Part shown: positions 1 to 13,274 of the stretch, piece by piece
Numbering within the stretch: position 1 is the stretch's first letter
How the letters are laid out: every line of letters begins with the position of its first letter
The notes under the pieces: generated by a model
What the model saw: only the letters and a program-made list of their open reading frames with translations
Told to the model about the DNA's origin: nothing
Databases searched by the model: none
Origin: Anastatus disparis
Taxonomy: Eukaryota > Arthropoda > Insecta > Hymenoptera > Eupelmidae
Direction: 5' to 3'
Assembly: GCA_017163975.1 (NCBI GenBank)
Contig: JAFFSR010000136.1
Span: 7,003,501-7,067,500, forward strand
DNA: 64,000 nucleotides
Position numbers and translations under genes: made by a program

Positions 1-1958
1 ACTCTTTCTCTTTTTAGCGCTCGGCTCTATGGGCTAAGTTTCTCTCTCTTACTTTCGTGCGCGCTACGTCTGATAATTACCTCTTTCGAACGTTTCATTA
101 GCGATACAAGCTTTTAGAGGCTAAATCTTAATGGTAGCTGGATTTTTAGTAAATCTTACGATAAATATTACAATTATTTTGTTTGATTATTATTTATGGG
201 TTTGGAATATTTTTTATACAGCGGATCTCTGAATGTTACAGGCCATATGTAGTTGGATGCATACCACTTGGATCTTTACTTATCTCTTCAGTAGTATGAG
301 TCTTAAATTGCGGAGAGTTTTAGTAATTCTGAAAATTTAGTTCCTAAATAATTTAAATTTAAAATTAAACATTATTATTGTTGTATTCTACTCATATTTT
401 TTAACATAAATATCTGAGATACGATTAAAAAAAAAGTAACAAAACTAGGACTCGAACCCGGGACCAATGTTATCAAAGCGGTCTTGTTTCTTTTAAACAA
501 ATAATTTTCGACGTAGATCGTTTTATAATTTTTTTTTCTTTTTATAAGTTACTCTATATTATTACAATCATATAGATATTATTGATTTTCATGACTCACT
601 TTTCTAGGAAACTGTTGTTACTAATGTTTTGAAACTTATTGATTTGACTGAATTAACAAAATAATGATAAGATGTAGCTTTCTTTCTTGCAAATGCAAAT
701 ATTTAGTTTAAATAATTTTAAAAATTAATATTTCAGTTGAACATCAAAATAATGTTTATTCTAAAAAAGGAGTAAAAGTAATTAAAAATGGTATGCGTGT
801 GCGCTAGATATACCGTCCAGCATATAATACGAACTTCAACCAAGAGAAAGAAAGTATATATATATTGTGGCCGCACTTGCTAAGAAAGAGATTCAACTTT
901 TGTGTGTCCTACGAATATGTAGGGTTTAATAATAGCCAAGAGCAGCCGTTAGCTCTTTCTCCCAAAATAATGATTGGATCAGCCTAGAGAGAGAGTCCAG
1001 ACTCTCATCGCTTTTCACTGTACACCTCTATCCCGTAGGATCATTAAAATTTCATTCTCTTTCTCTTCTAATTAATTATTTTCTATATTTATAATTTTCA
1101 CAAATTTTTTTTATGAATAACAGCCGATTTTTAATTTAAATTTTAATCGATACTGCACTGAAACAACTAGACTTCGGTTTTTTTGAGTTTTTATTTTTGT
1201 TGTAAAATTATTTTTATTTTATTCCCTTTTAAAATAAGAGTCGTTTTAGTCTTCTTTTTCGTTATGCTATCATCCGGTTTGAGAAATGCGGTTTTATACA
1301 GCCACCCAGCAAGCTTCTAATTGTCTATACATGTATGTATAAGTTGCATGTGTATATGTATACATAGACACTTGGCGAATTTTCATTTTTAATTTTTGCG
1401 CTAACAAGGTAGTCTTAGTAACAAAAAGGTCAACTTAAAACGAAAATTTTTATTAATGATAATATAAGTTAGAACATTTTAAATTTTTAAATGAGCTATT
1501 GTGTAGCTTTCATGATTAATTTTATGACATTTGCTTACATATTTTTTTGTTTAAAAAAAGAAAGTTCTTAATCTATTTCTGTAGTTTTACATTTCTATAA
1601 AAAATTATACAATAAAGTGAAACATGAGTTTGTAAAATTAAAAGGAAAAAATTTAGTTTCTTCAAGAAATATAGAAAACCTGTTACTATTAATAATTATA
1701 TTAACAATCAATAACTATGATAATAGTTGAATGCACTTTATGTTTGCAAACAAGTGGAAAATCACTGTAGCAAAATTTAAAAATTTTACTCTTTCACAGA
1801 CAGATAACTTATAAAAAGAAATACAAAAATACTTACTAATACTACTTGTTAAAAAAATAGTAAAAATAATTTATAATATGCCTTTAAATATCTTTGACTG
1901 AAGCATTAAAATAATTTGCGTTATATTAAAATTTGGTATTTTTTGTTTATTTTTACAG
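1..1958. other. dorsal upstream region, no coding gene seen
   Basis: No convincing coding exon is visible on either strand. A polypyrimidine tract and CAG acceptor end at 1958, just before the first coding exon of dorsal, so at least one non-coding first exon should lie somewhere in or before this stretch. A less AT-rich patch with GA-rich runs at about 780-1050 is the best candidate for a promoter or leader exon, but I could not fix a start site or a matching donor. Confidence 0.5.
431..475 (-). repeat. tRNA-like B-box fragment, probable SINE relic
   Basis: On the minus strand the sequence reads GGTCCCGGGTTCGAGTCC, a very good RNA polymerase III B box or tRNA T-arm. No A box or complete cloverleaf can be found upstream of it on that strand, and the T-stem pairs imperfectly. 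It is most likely the remains of a tRNA-derived SINE or a tRNA pseudogene, not a working tRNA. Confidence 0.4.
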
Positions 1959-2004
1959 AAAGTGATGCCATGGTAAATTGTAACGTTAACAGAAATTAAG
2001 AGGT
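1959..2004 (+). promoter_or_regulatory. dl: dorsal 5' leader with two upstream ORFs
   Basis: Between the acceptor at 1958 and the predicted ATG at 2005 there are two short upstream ORFs: ATG at 1965 followed by two codons and TAA, and ATG at 1970 followed by eight codons and TAA ending at 1999. Both close before the main start. They could dampen translation of dorsal mRNA if this leader exon is used. Confidence 0.45.
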
Positions 2005-5000
2005 ATGGAGTTCCCTACAATAAGTGATGGAAATATTAATATAAGCGATGTCCGTAAGTATATAGATTTTTATTATAATTTTAAAATGATTGCAATGTTT
2101 TTAGATATTTATGTAAATTACCAATGTGACGGTAATAAAAAGAGTACGATTGTTTTGATTGATGTTAATTAAAAAATACAAATTAAAAACTTAATGAGTT
2201 GCTTAGTTTTTATTTTCATTATAGTTTCATATGCTTGTATAAGTAGTAAAAATATGATTTTTTATTTGCAAGATTTCATTAAATTCATAACTTCATAGTT
2301 GAAATTTAATTTTTATTTTTTGAAGAATTTAATTGAATGTAGTTCCTACACGAAATGTAATGTTTTGATCAGTGTAATTTTTAATATCGTCTTCCTAAAT
2401 TTATTATTAAAAAAAATTAATATATAAAAGATATATATATTAAAAAAACAGAATTTTTTCAAATTAAATTATAATATCAATTACTATTCATTAATTTAAG
2501 GTGATGTAATAGTGTATATGATTTCTGCATAGTTAACGTCATTGCAGTTTCCCGGATTTTTTATCTCTATTCAAATTTTTAAATATCTTTACATTATGCT
2601 TTTTATTAATTAAAGTGAAAGGGTTCATAGAGGATTAAAAATAAAAAATTTGAGAACCTTTAATGTCAGTATTTTACATCTCCTTAAAAAATGAGGTCAT
2701 GGGCCCTTAAAAATATATTTTTTTTTCAAATCGATTCAAATGTAGCAAAATTTGTTTGAAATTGATTCTCCAGGAAATATCAGAAGTTAGTGTAACCTTT
2801 GCCACAGCATTTATCGATGTAGCGTAAATTATAAATTGTAAGCGAATTTTAAAAAAAAATCGTAGTTTCTTCTAATTGTAAATTATACTACATCGATAAA
2901 CGCTGTTACAAAGTTTTCATTTTCAATTCCTAGAATTTTTTCAAAGAATAAAATTAACTTTTTTATATTCAAATTCGTTGAAAAACAAAAAGAAAATTAC
3001 ATGTAAACATATATATTTGATAATTATCAATTAGGAAAACAATACCATTTTTTTATAAATGTTCAACATTTCATGCAATAATTACATTAACCAATAATAG
3101 TACATTTTGTAACGGGTATGAAAAGGCTTTATTTACGAAACGAGAAGTTTACGGCCCGAGCCGAAGGCGAGGGTCGTAACGAGTTTCGTAAAAAAGCCTT
3201 TTCATACCAGTTGCAAACCGTATTTTTTGCCATGAGAGCCAGGAAAGAGCAACGAAGTTGAGATTTTGGGGTTAGAATGGCAAAAAATAATTTTATTATA
3301 ATTGTTATTCGAAATATTCTTTTACTTTAGATCGTTGGAAATGAAGGAATTCATAGAGTACTCTATGATTTTCTTACATGTTTTCGAAGTAAAAATATTT
3401 CAGTACCGTCTATAAATTCTATAATTCAACAAGAAACTAATGGTAAAATATTCCATTGAGGTTGAAAATAAATCAAATGAACATTCCTCGTCTTATTTTA
3501 AAAATAATTTTTTTTCAAGGTATTCAACAAGCATTAGTTGACGAATTATCGCTGTTTATCTCCAATTGAATTTGAAAAACTGATACCGAATTTCTTAGAC
3601 GGTACTGTAGAATTTGAAGATACTTATTTTTGTCATATTCATCAAATAACTTAATCATATTAATCATTCCAATTAAATTAATTCACGTGCTTTTTTATTT
3701 TTGCATGATTTTTTGACTATTGCTTGGATCAAGATTTTTATAAATATTTTTCAACTTGAGGTACAATGAACTTCAAAGGGATATTAAAAATTTCATTACT
3801 ATTTAAAATTTTACCAAAATTCACATCAATGCTGCAATTTCATAAACATTTAACAATTATAGAAATTAAATTCAATGGAAGTTCCAGGACAATTATTAAA
3901 AAGGAACTTTAACTAAAACACATCATTCTGTCGCTTTGTAATATGGAAAAATAATGACACTTATTATACATGATTAAAACTATAATTACGCAACTTTGTT
4001 CTTTATATATTCATTTATAATAATGTCTCTCTCTTTCTATTACTTTTACCAGCTTGATTCATTTAATATTATAAAACAGAATTTTATTCGTGATTAAAAA
4101 GAAAATTACCATGTTGCATTTTAGTTGACGCGATCGAAACAACAGATCCAAGTTTCGCTGAGCGTAATCGCGGGGACATTGAAATGATCTCAACTAATGA
4201 TATTGGTGGCGGTCGAATGTCAACTAGATCACAAGCTGCTGCAGCTGCTGCTGTGGCTGCTAACATTGCCGGTACAACAAATACAACACAGCAACAACAA
4301 CAATCTGGCAGAGCAATGCCGCACGTTGAAATAATTGAACAGCCAGCTAGTAAAGCTTTAAGATTTCGTTATGAATGTGAAGGCAGATCAGCTGGAAGTA
4401 TACCCGGTGTTAATAGTACACCTGAGAATAAGACTTTCCCCAGTATTCGTGTAAGTTTTATTTTTTTACGCTCACCAAATTACGAATATCTAAGTAGTGC
4501 TATAGCATATAAATTGCGTATGATCAAACTCTTTTCCATATTTAATTGATTCTAATTGCGATAGTTTTATTTATTGGTTTATTAATTCAAAAAAGATTCT
4601 TATGTCTATTTGATAAACGTAAAACATGTCGAGTTCGGTGTAATCACACGATACCAAAACCGTATAATATAATCAAATTTTATTCACACATGTTAAAAAA
4701 ATTTGATGTCATAATTAATTAAATTCCTTTTAAAATAACTACATAAATTCTATTAATTTTCGGTTCTCAAGCAAAAAAAACATTAAAGTACATCAGATAA
4801 AAAAAAAAATTTTTATCGTATATAATCTTATAAGTAAATATTTTATATACGAAAAAATAGTACAAAACTTAAATAAAGCTGACAAAAAAGAAAAAACCAA
4901 ATCATTGGAAAATGAAATGTACTATAATTTAGTAGTTGATATAATATTTATTTAGAATTACGTAATTGTGTCATTTTTTAATCTATGACTCACAAATATT

Positions 5001-8000
5001 TTGAAATTATTCATACAGTTAGCTTTAAAATCATACAAATACATTTATATAAAAAAATTAAAAACTATTTTTTTACGTTTATGATATAATCAAAATTTCA
5101 TAATAAAATTAGACTATTTCCATAAATTTTTACAGTTTTTTATTAGCCTTTATATTTGTTTATATAATTAGGTGTATATCTATCGCCCGCATTTAAAGCA
5201 AATGATATATATTTTACTTATTTACTTCCTAAAATGAAAATAAAAATGCAAAAAGTTTTGAAATAATATGCATGTTCTGCAATTTATCTAATAAAACAAC
5301 GTAGTTTCTTCATATTTAAAATTTATAGAATTCATTTATGAAACTTAGGATAATAGTTATTTTTAATAAATTTTTGTAAACATGTAAATACTAAAGTATG
5401 TGGAGGATAATTTATAAATTTAAGTAGAATTCGAGATCTTTCATTAACTTCTTAATATATAATATTTAATGAAATTATATATTATCAATTGTTCACAGTA
5501 TACACGTAGTACATTAAGAGATTTACTATAAATTTTTATATGGTATCGAAATTTCTTTGACATATCAATTATTTATCTTGATTAAAGAGCAACAATTTAT
5601 ATTAATTATATTTGAGAAAAATTTAGAAAAATGAGAATTGTTTAAAATAAAATGTTTTTTCTTGAATTTTAACAGATCGTGGGCTATAAAGGTCGGGCAA
5701 TTGTGGTCGTTTCATGCGTAACGAAAGATCCTCCTCATCGGCCTCATCCGCACAATCTTGTTGGCAAAGAAGTTTGTAGACGAGGTGTTTGCACGGTTGA
5801 AGTTTCCTCTGAAAATATGACTGTATCATTTGACAAACTTGGTATACAATGTGTTAAGAGAAAAGATATCGAGGATGCTCTTAAATTGAGGGAAGAAATA
5901 CGTGTCGATCCTTTCCGAAGTAAGATTTTCATTTTGTTTGATATTTTATTAAATATGCAATTGGCTTATTTGTAACTTTAAAATTTTTCTCTTGCAGCTG
6001 GTTTTGATCATAAACGTCAACCAACAAGTATTGATTTGAATGCTGTGAGGCTATGCTTCCAAGTATTTTTGGAAGGTGCAGAAAAAGGGAAATTCACAGT
6101 TCCTTTACAACCTGTTGTTTCAGAACCCATTTACGATAAGAGTTAGTAACGTTTATTTTAAAATTTAATAAAAAAAATAAAAATTTACTAATCATAATAT
6201 ATATTTATAATATTTGATTTTATGTAAATTTCAGAGGCAATGTCTGATCTTGTTATATGCAAGCTCAGTCACTGCAGCGCTTCGGTAGCTGGTGGGACTG
6301 AAATGGTTTTACTTTGTGAAAAAGTAGCCAAAGAAGATATTCAAGTAAGATTCTTCGAGGTTCGAGAGGGACAAACATACTGGGAAGGATTTGGTGATTT
6401 CCAACCAACACATGTTCACAAACAGGTGAGTTTATATAGTTCTACTATTTTTAGAATTTATTAAAAAAGATTATTCAGAACTTTAAAATTTCATATTTTA
6501 AACTATAGGATTTATTTAATAAGAAATATCAAGAAAAATGCCATCAATTATTTCATTTCTGAGATTCGAAAATAGTTCATGTAATAAGTATAATACTGAT
6601 CATTTGGATCAAGTTCGGAAACTCAACTCTTTGCCAAAAGGTTTATTACTAGTCATATTTCTAAAATAAAGATGATACGGAAATGTTGCAGGTGTATTAA
6701 ACCTTTTAATTACATTCCTGTGATTTAAATATTTTAAAATTCAAATAATGAGAAACGCGTAAACATATGTCTTTCGTTTGATATTTCTTCGAATTGAAAA
6801 GCCAGTTAAATAATAGTTATAATTAAATAGTTGATAAAGATTCTTTATACGTTTTATAATCATATTCAAATGAATTATTTAAATCGAAATTTTCTGGCAA
6901 TGAATAATTTAAAAATATAAATTAAAATTATTTTAAAAATTAAAAGATTTTTATTTCGTTGATTTTAACACTTGTACAGGTAGCGATAGCCTTCCGCACG
7001 CCAAGTTACAAAACTCAACAGGTGGATCAACCCGTCCAAGCTTACATTCAATTACGTCGACCCTCGGATGGTGCAACGAGCGAACCACTTCATTTCCAAT
7101 TGTTACCGCTTGGATTAGGTAGGCCCAGTCATCTCTGGTCACTGCGTAGAGCCTTCGCTCGCAAGAAGGCAAACAGCTGCGATATAGTAACAAGTTTGAA
7201 CCGCGTTATCGCGAACGATCAACCAATAACTACAATGTCGCGACCTCGATTTCTCGACGAATTCAATAATAATATTAGTGATAACGCTGATGAAATGCTT
7301 AATGCAAAACGCGCTTATAATAAGCTTTCAGCACTTCGAGCTCTCAATGATATTTATAATGTTCAAAGAAATAGTGTTCTTGGTATTAAAAATCCTGAAT
7401 TGATTTCAAAAAATGGTGTTATTACTTTACAAGACATAGAAAATAATGACATTAACGATGATGAGGGTACAATTGTTCCAGAAAAAAGTATTGCTACCAT
7501 CAAACAGGTTGAAGAGAACGGAAATTCTCAATCTACTGCTAAAGATAAGTCGGATTGGTTCGATTACACTGAAGTTAATAAATGGGTAGAAAAAAGTCAA
7601 GAGACTGCTAAAGAAGATACACTTGAACAAAATAATGAACTGATGGTAGATCCAAATTCAATTACCAATGGTGATAGAGAATTCGATGAACTGCTTACTG
7701 AAGTTGTTGAGCTTGATAAAATTTACGAAGATACACATGCTAAAATTTTGCAAGAGCAGCAGTTGCAAAGGGAAGTTCTTGAAAATAACGGTAATCACGT
7801 TGAAGCAGATGTTCGTGATAATCAAACTTATACAAGTCTTCAATTAGCTATGAAAAATCCTGTCTATGTGCGTGCTAAACGACCATCTGAAAAAATGATT
7901 ACTGAAACTTCAGGCATAATAGTGGAGAGTCCAATGATAGCTGTAAATCCTGATATACCTCCACCTCGTCCGCCACCTCCTGGAACACGTATCAAACGAG

Positions 8001-8527
8001 ATGTGGCACCTGAATCAGAAGAACGTTTACCACCTTTACCACCAAAACGAATTCGTAAAACACCATCGATGCCTGTCTTGCCAAGAGCTGCTTCTAATAT
8101 GACTTTGACTGAACGAGCACCACAAAAAAATTTACCAACACCACCTAACAATAATACTTTGTCAAAACAATCAAAACCTGGTTTATTCTCTAAATTGTTT
8201 TCAAAAATGGGCAAAAAGGATAATAAAGACAACACTGTAATTTTATCATCAACAACAAGCTTGCCAGGTCTAGATAAAAGAGCTGCAAGTCAAGAACCAT
8301 TAACTACACAAATGCCAGCAGTAAGGGCATTAGCTAACACAAATAATAAAAGCTTCGATGGTGATGAAACACCACCTTACGGTGCTGAACTTACCGAAGC
8401 TGAACATTATGCTTTGTATACCGCTATGGCTCCCCATGCCACAGCGTCAGAATTTGACGAGATGTCATGTTATTATAGTCCCGTTGAGGGAGGAAAAATA
8501 TTATTGGAAGCTAAAGAAGTTGCTTAA
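2005..8527 (+). CDS. dl: Dorsal, isoform B-like form with alternative C-terminus
   Basis: Uses the same exons as isoform A up to 6425, then reads the exon at 6980 through the donor at 7119 to a TAA at 8525-8527. The predicted protein has 833 residues: a complete RHD followed by a 515-residue exon whose open frame is far too long to be chance. The tail is acidic and low-complexity, then proline-rich ([15 protein letters not shown]), then Lys-rich ([15 protein letters not shown]), and ends in KEVA. It lacks the [11 protein letters not shown] of isoform [10 protein letters not shown] just after the splice point may substitute. A Dorsal-B splice form made in the same way, by retention past the RHD, is known in Drosophila. 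The open frame is seen directly; isoform status is inferred from that precedent. Confidence 0.88.
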
Positions 8528-11500
8528 GCTTATGTCATTGAATACAATGAAATATTTTTATAAAGTGTGTTGGAATTAACAAAATTTTGGTTACTCTATT
8601 GTTTTTTTTTTGTTTTACTTTATTAAGATTACTTTGTTTTTGTGTAATATAAAATTGAAATAGATTTGAGGTATACAGATTTCATAAAATATTTCAATAT
8701 CTAATTTACTGTAGTTTCTTATTATGAATAAGTAACCAAAACATGTTACGTCTGACACTGCGAATCGTCGCGAGATTTTTTTAACTTTGCATAAAATTTG
8801 TATTTTAAATATTTGGTTCTTTAGAGAAAAGAAGAACATTTTTATTCTTGTAATGATGTCATTTACGAAATGACAAAAAATATTGTGGAGGATTGAAATG
8901 ATATCCTGTTTTACTGCCATATTGATATTAAGAGAAAGTGCTCTCAATATTTTTGAAAGAATTAAAGTATTCTTACATACTAATTGATTGACAAAAATTG
9001 TGATTAAAAATCATAATTATGGAAAAAAATATTATGTCTATCTATTGACATAATGGAAATTTGTTCCTTTGAAATATTTTTGACTTTGTGCTTTCTTGCC
9101 AAGGTTTTTGTATACTCATATCACCAAAGATTTTTTACTCTTGGGACTAGAGTTCTATTATTTTGAAAATTATGAGATTTTACGAATCAAATTCATTTTT
9201 TTTTAAATACTAACGTACAAATGAGGTACAAAATATTTTATAAAGAACATTAGAAATTATCATTTCTAATGTTCTGAAAATAGAACATAGAATTTGTGAA
9301 CTTTAATCTCTAGTGTCTAGTCAACTTATACCGCAAGTATCGAATAAGGAAGAATTTTATTTGCGCTTCCTATATGAGAATAAAATCGTACTTAAACAAC
9401 GCCTTTTACTCTAGTCAGATTTGGCTTTAATAAAATACGAAACGTATTTACATTCTAATTGATCTTAACATAACTTTTTAGTAAAAATATTTCAATAACA
9501 GATATATAGTAAGTTTAATTTTGAATAAAAAATTATATAATATATAAAATATTACGTTAAGATCAATGAAAACGATTATTACTTTGTTAAGTTTTTTCTA
9601 CATTGCTACATAAGCAGTTAGTTGATTGAAGTTTTATTGTTATTTGAATATTATCTCGCATTTTTCTGTACCAGTGTGACACCTTGAAATCGTTAATACG
9701 TGTAAGGTTTTGTCAAGTGCTCACGTTTATAAATTAGATAAAAATTTGAATTTCTTTCAAGTTTTGTAAAAGTTATTTTGATAATACATATACCTTGTGA
9801 ATGTTCAGGAAAAAAATTAAGTTACAACGAAACAAAAAAATCTAAACAGGAATAAATTTATATTAATTCTAAATTTATATTATCAGTTAATTAATTTGAA
9901 TATGATTTACATTTTTTGTCAATTTAATTTTAAAATATGCAAAAAGGAAAATTTTCAATGAAAAATAAATATTTTTCATAGAGAATTTAAAATTTTTATG
10001 TTTCGTAGAACCTAATTTATATTTAATATATTTGATACCAAATACAACTATTATTATATTTCAAATATTTAAAAATGAAAAAAAACATTAAGAAAACTTA
10101 GTTAAAACCTTTAAACATTCGTAGATGACCCCGATTCATTAAGGCGAAAACGACAGAAATTCAATAACAGCCCAAATGCTTATGTGTTGAGACATATGCA
10201 AGATGAGGCTGAAAAACGTGAGTATTTCTTGTACAATGTACAAAGCATTATTTTGCTTTTTTTCCTCTACATTTTATACATTATTGGATGCATCTTGTTC
10301 ATTTGACATGGGGTTTCAAAAAATGGTGTCGGTTAGCGTATTCTATATCATATTTTGTCTCATTACTGAAATTATTATTGTTAACTTTGTCCAAGAATCA
10401 GCGTCACTTATCTTCAATATATATGTATATATCATTATTTTAAAAATTAACATTTAGAGGTAAGTGCTTACATTGAATGTAAATTTACTAACAGAGCTTT
10501 TACTTTACTTCTTAGTCATTTAAGAGTAAACGGTGATTGGATTAAATAAAACATTTATAATTTCATATACAATTCATAAATAATAAAGAGATCATTTAAA
10601 TGCATTTAGAAAATTGTATTATGAGCATGAAGTAGAATATTTAAATTATAATTACTGATCATTGTGGATAGAATAAAAAATATATATTTTTCATACAAAA
10701 AAGAAAGCTTTAATGGAAAAAAATTGAAATTAAAAGCTAAATAACAACGTTGACGTTGATTCTCGTGAACATTGTGTGTTTGAAATATGTTATCATTATA
10801 CATTGTAAAAGTAGTACAATTTGTGAATTGGATTGATGGTGCGAAGGTTTGTTGTAATTTAAGACATTGTACTTGTCAGAGCGTACATCAGAAAGTTGAA
10901 ATTATTTTTTTTCTTATAGTGAACATTTTTGGTGCGACAGCATGTATGATAACTTCTTGTCTTTTGTACTTTTTAAGGGTGCATTTTTATATATAAAAAA
11001 AATTTGTATATTTATCAATTGAAAGGCTTATGAATCTTTTTTGAAAAGCCAAAGAAACAGACAACTAGTCATAATATATTAAAATGCATAAAAAAGAAAA
11101 CTTTTTGCCTTGTAAACGAGATCGAGTGCCTTTTGAAATAGCCCTCGTAACTCTTGTGTCTTTTTTTCTTATAAAATTCGGTGATGTTGAACGAAAGCAG
11201 CCAATTGCAATATACTGAAGTGTAAGATGTGCAATATTTTTAAGAAAGAATTTTAATAATGAATTTAAATATGTCGCTGAATTTTTATGAAATATAAAAA
11301 GAAAAATTATATATATAAATTGTATTGAGCAATTATATAAACAATATATGTATATACATACACACTTATATAGTCGTACATTTTTTTTCTTTATTTATTA
11401 GTCTAATGTTTCCCTAGTTCTTTTTCTTCTTTATCAAACAACAAGTTTCAGATACAACATGTCGCACAATCGGATCTTCAGGTATGATGCAATCGTGTGC

Positions 11501-13274
11501 AATTTCGTGCTTTTTATTAAAAAAAAACAATAGTTCAAGCTGCTGTATTTTGCGTTAATGTAAAAACTTTGAACATATATATTTACACCTTACTGCTTTC
11601 ATATCATCGCCTTTAAAGCTTACAATAATCAAAAGATTTTACTTTTGAATGGAATAACTTCGTTTGAAATCGAATCAATTGCAATACTGTACTGAATCGT
11701 TACAGATGAAGTTATACATGCATCACTTGACACTATTAAACTCTGCATATTACAATAACTACAATAAATATTATGTTATCACTAATTATCACTAATGCAT
11801 GACTTATTGTAAATAATACTTATTTGCATGTTTGTTTATGAGACTGTTAATAAAATAGTGTTAGTAAATATTTTTTATGATGTAATTTTATTGAATAAAA
11901 TTTTTTATTTATAGAGTCAGGATTATTAAACCAAATGCCTCAATATAATTTCAACCTCATAAAATCCGAGCCTGCAGATAGACTCTCACCATTTGGAGGG
12001 CCTATAGCTCCATCAGTATCACCTACAATGTTTCAAGTTCAAAATTCAAATGTTCCAACGAATATGGGTACGCTTCGGTAAGAAAATTATTATTTAAATA
12101 ATATCAGTCTCTAACAATAACTTAAAGTAAAAAATATTTTTTGACTTGTAAGGAATAATTTACTTTTAAAAATTTTAAAAATTTAATATTTTACGTGTTT
12201 ATTAAAATGTTTTACTTAAAACCCTAGAAAAATATTCTATTTTTTGTTATTTATATTCATAAAAATTATCGTTTTTTACTTTAGTTTTTTCCTTGTTATA
12301 AAATAATTTTATTTAATTTAATTTATAGACCTATACATTCTCCTGGACGCACGCCATCTCCTATGGAATGTGCCTTATACAATTTACCTCCTGCTCAACA
12401 GCAGCAACAAAATATGGCCTCACAATTACAGCCTATTATTATACCTCATGGTTCACCATCACCTATACTAATGCAGGATCCGATGATTGCTAATAGACCT
12501 GTAAAGGACCTAAATACAAGTTTTCAACTAGGTGATACAAGTAAGCAAAACTAAAGTTTTAATTGAAAATCATCATATTCTATTGATGTAAAAAAATTAT
12601 TTCCATTATTTGTTTTTTTTAGGTGCTATTTCCAATGCTATTGGAAACTCTATTAATCTTGGTATTCTCGATGACACTACACAACAAACCGCTGATTTCG
12701 ATTTAAATTTTTCACAATTTGATAATGTTGACTTGACTAGTCTTAATATTTCCGATGTCATAAAGGTAAATATTAAATTTTAACATCGATACGTTAAAAA
12801 TTGAGTTTTTTTCTTAAATTAAAAAATAACAATCATTTGAAACTCAAATATTATTAATAATATTATGAAATAAATTTAAAAAGTATTTATTAAATTCATT
12901 CATCAAAAAAATAATAATAATGAATTGGCTGAGTTCACGAATTATGAAAAATTTGTAATTAATATTTGTGTATATAAATAGTATATTTTTCGTTTTTTCC
13001 CGTGTGATGATCGCCTACGTCGCACAATTATATCGAAAAAATAATTTTAATACACTATATATCTTTTAAAATAAATTTTTAAAATTATTTACCTTTTTTT
13101 TAAAAAAATTATTTGTTAAATTTTTTTTAGGAAGCGGTAAACGGAGAAGATACGGGTGTTACTGCAGAGGAATCCGGAATGACCGATAGTTTTACAACAC
13201 TCACAAGAAAAACAATGCAGGAGTTACGCACATTAAATAATATGTATCAACCAACAAGAGACAACGTAAATTGA
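2005..13274 (+). CDS. dl: Dorsal, isoform A (NF-kB/Rel transcription factor)
   Basis: Rel-family transcription factor downstream of Toll, held in the cytoplasm by Cactus and acting on kB sites in the nucleus. Exons: 2005-2053, 4125-4450, 5676-5919, 5998-6141, 6235-6425, 6980-7118, 10125-10217, 11915-12077, 12329-12540, 12623-12765, 13131-13274; all junctions have GT/AG ends and compatible phases, giving 615 residues. An Ala/Gln-rich N-terminus precedes the Rel homology domain (about 82-364), with the DNA-contact motif RFRYECEG (Cys101), the conserved CVTKD and [11 protein letters not shown] segments, and an RRPS kinase site (Ser347). Exon 10125-10217 supplies the [17 protein letters not shown] near residue 412 fits the SUMO site known in fly Dorsal. 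The tail has the conserved [18 protein letters not shown] segment. An extra 30-nt exon at 11452-11481 may be included. Identification is secure; exact exon use needs RNA. Confidence 0.94.
2795..2915. repeat. inverted repeat inside dorsal intron 1 (MITE-like)
   Basis: The two ends are imperfect inverted copies of about 45 bp, matching over CAGCNTTTATCGATGTAG and on into an AT-rich part, with a short AT-rich loop. This is a long hairpin typical of a small non-autonomous element. No clear target duplication could be set. A precursor-miRNA reading is possible but less likely. Confidence 0.55.
3093..3295 (+). mobile_element. double-hairpin element 1 (GAGCGNAGCG-core family)
   Basis: The element starts with AATAATAGTACATT and ends GGCAAAAAATAATTTT. 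Hairpin one (3115-3208) has 25-bp arms starting GTATGAAAAGGCTTT, around the GC-rich core CCCGAGCCGAAGGCGAGGG. Hairpin two (3220-3289) has arms TATTTTTTGCCAT and ATGGCAAAAAATA around AGAGCAACGAAGTTGAG. Two further elements in this window share the ends and the two-hairpin plan but not the arm sequence. It lies in dorsal intron 1. Confidence 0.6.
8528..10124 (+). other. dl: dorsal-B 3' UTR / dorsal-A intron
   Basis: AT-rich sequence with no coding signal on either strand. It is 3' UTR for the read-through isoform and intron for isoform A, which next uses the NLS exon at 10125. Apart from the hairpin at 9244-9276 I see nothing distinctive in it. Confidence 0.6.
9244..9276. repeat. short perfect hairpin downstream of the dorsal-B stop
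   Basis: GAACATTAGAAAT and ATTTCTAATGTTC are perfect inverted copies separated by only four bases. It is 3' of the isoform-B stop and inside the isoform-A intron, so it would lie in a long isoform-B 3' UTR. The function is unknown. Confidence 0.45.
11452..11481 (+). other. dl: candidate 30-nt in-frame dorsal micro-exon
   Basis: A 30-nt stretch lies between a good acceptor (AAGTTTCAG) and a donor (GTATGA). Its length keeps the reading frame, and in phase with the NLS exon it would add about ten residues ([10 protein letters not shown]) before the exon at 11915. No stop is created. Whether it is really spliced in cannot be decided from the genome alone. Confidence 0.4.

Noticed and set aside
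2795..2915. A miRNA precursor
   Set aside because: The arms are long with end-to-end pairing as in MITEs, and the window is full of such elements. Small-RNA data would be needed to revive the idea.
7864..8235. 123-codon minus-strand ORF opposite the dorsal-B exon
   Set aside because: It is a mirror of the proline-rich coding strand; the Gly-rich translation is an artefact of the antisense frame.
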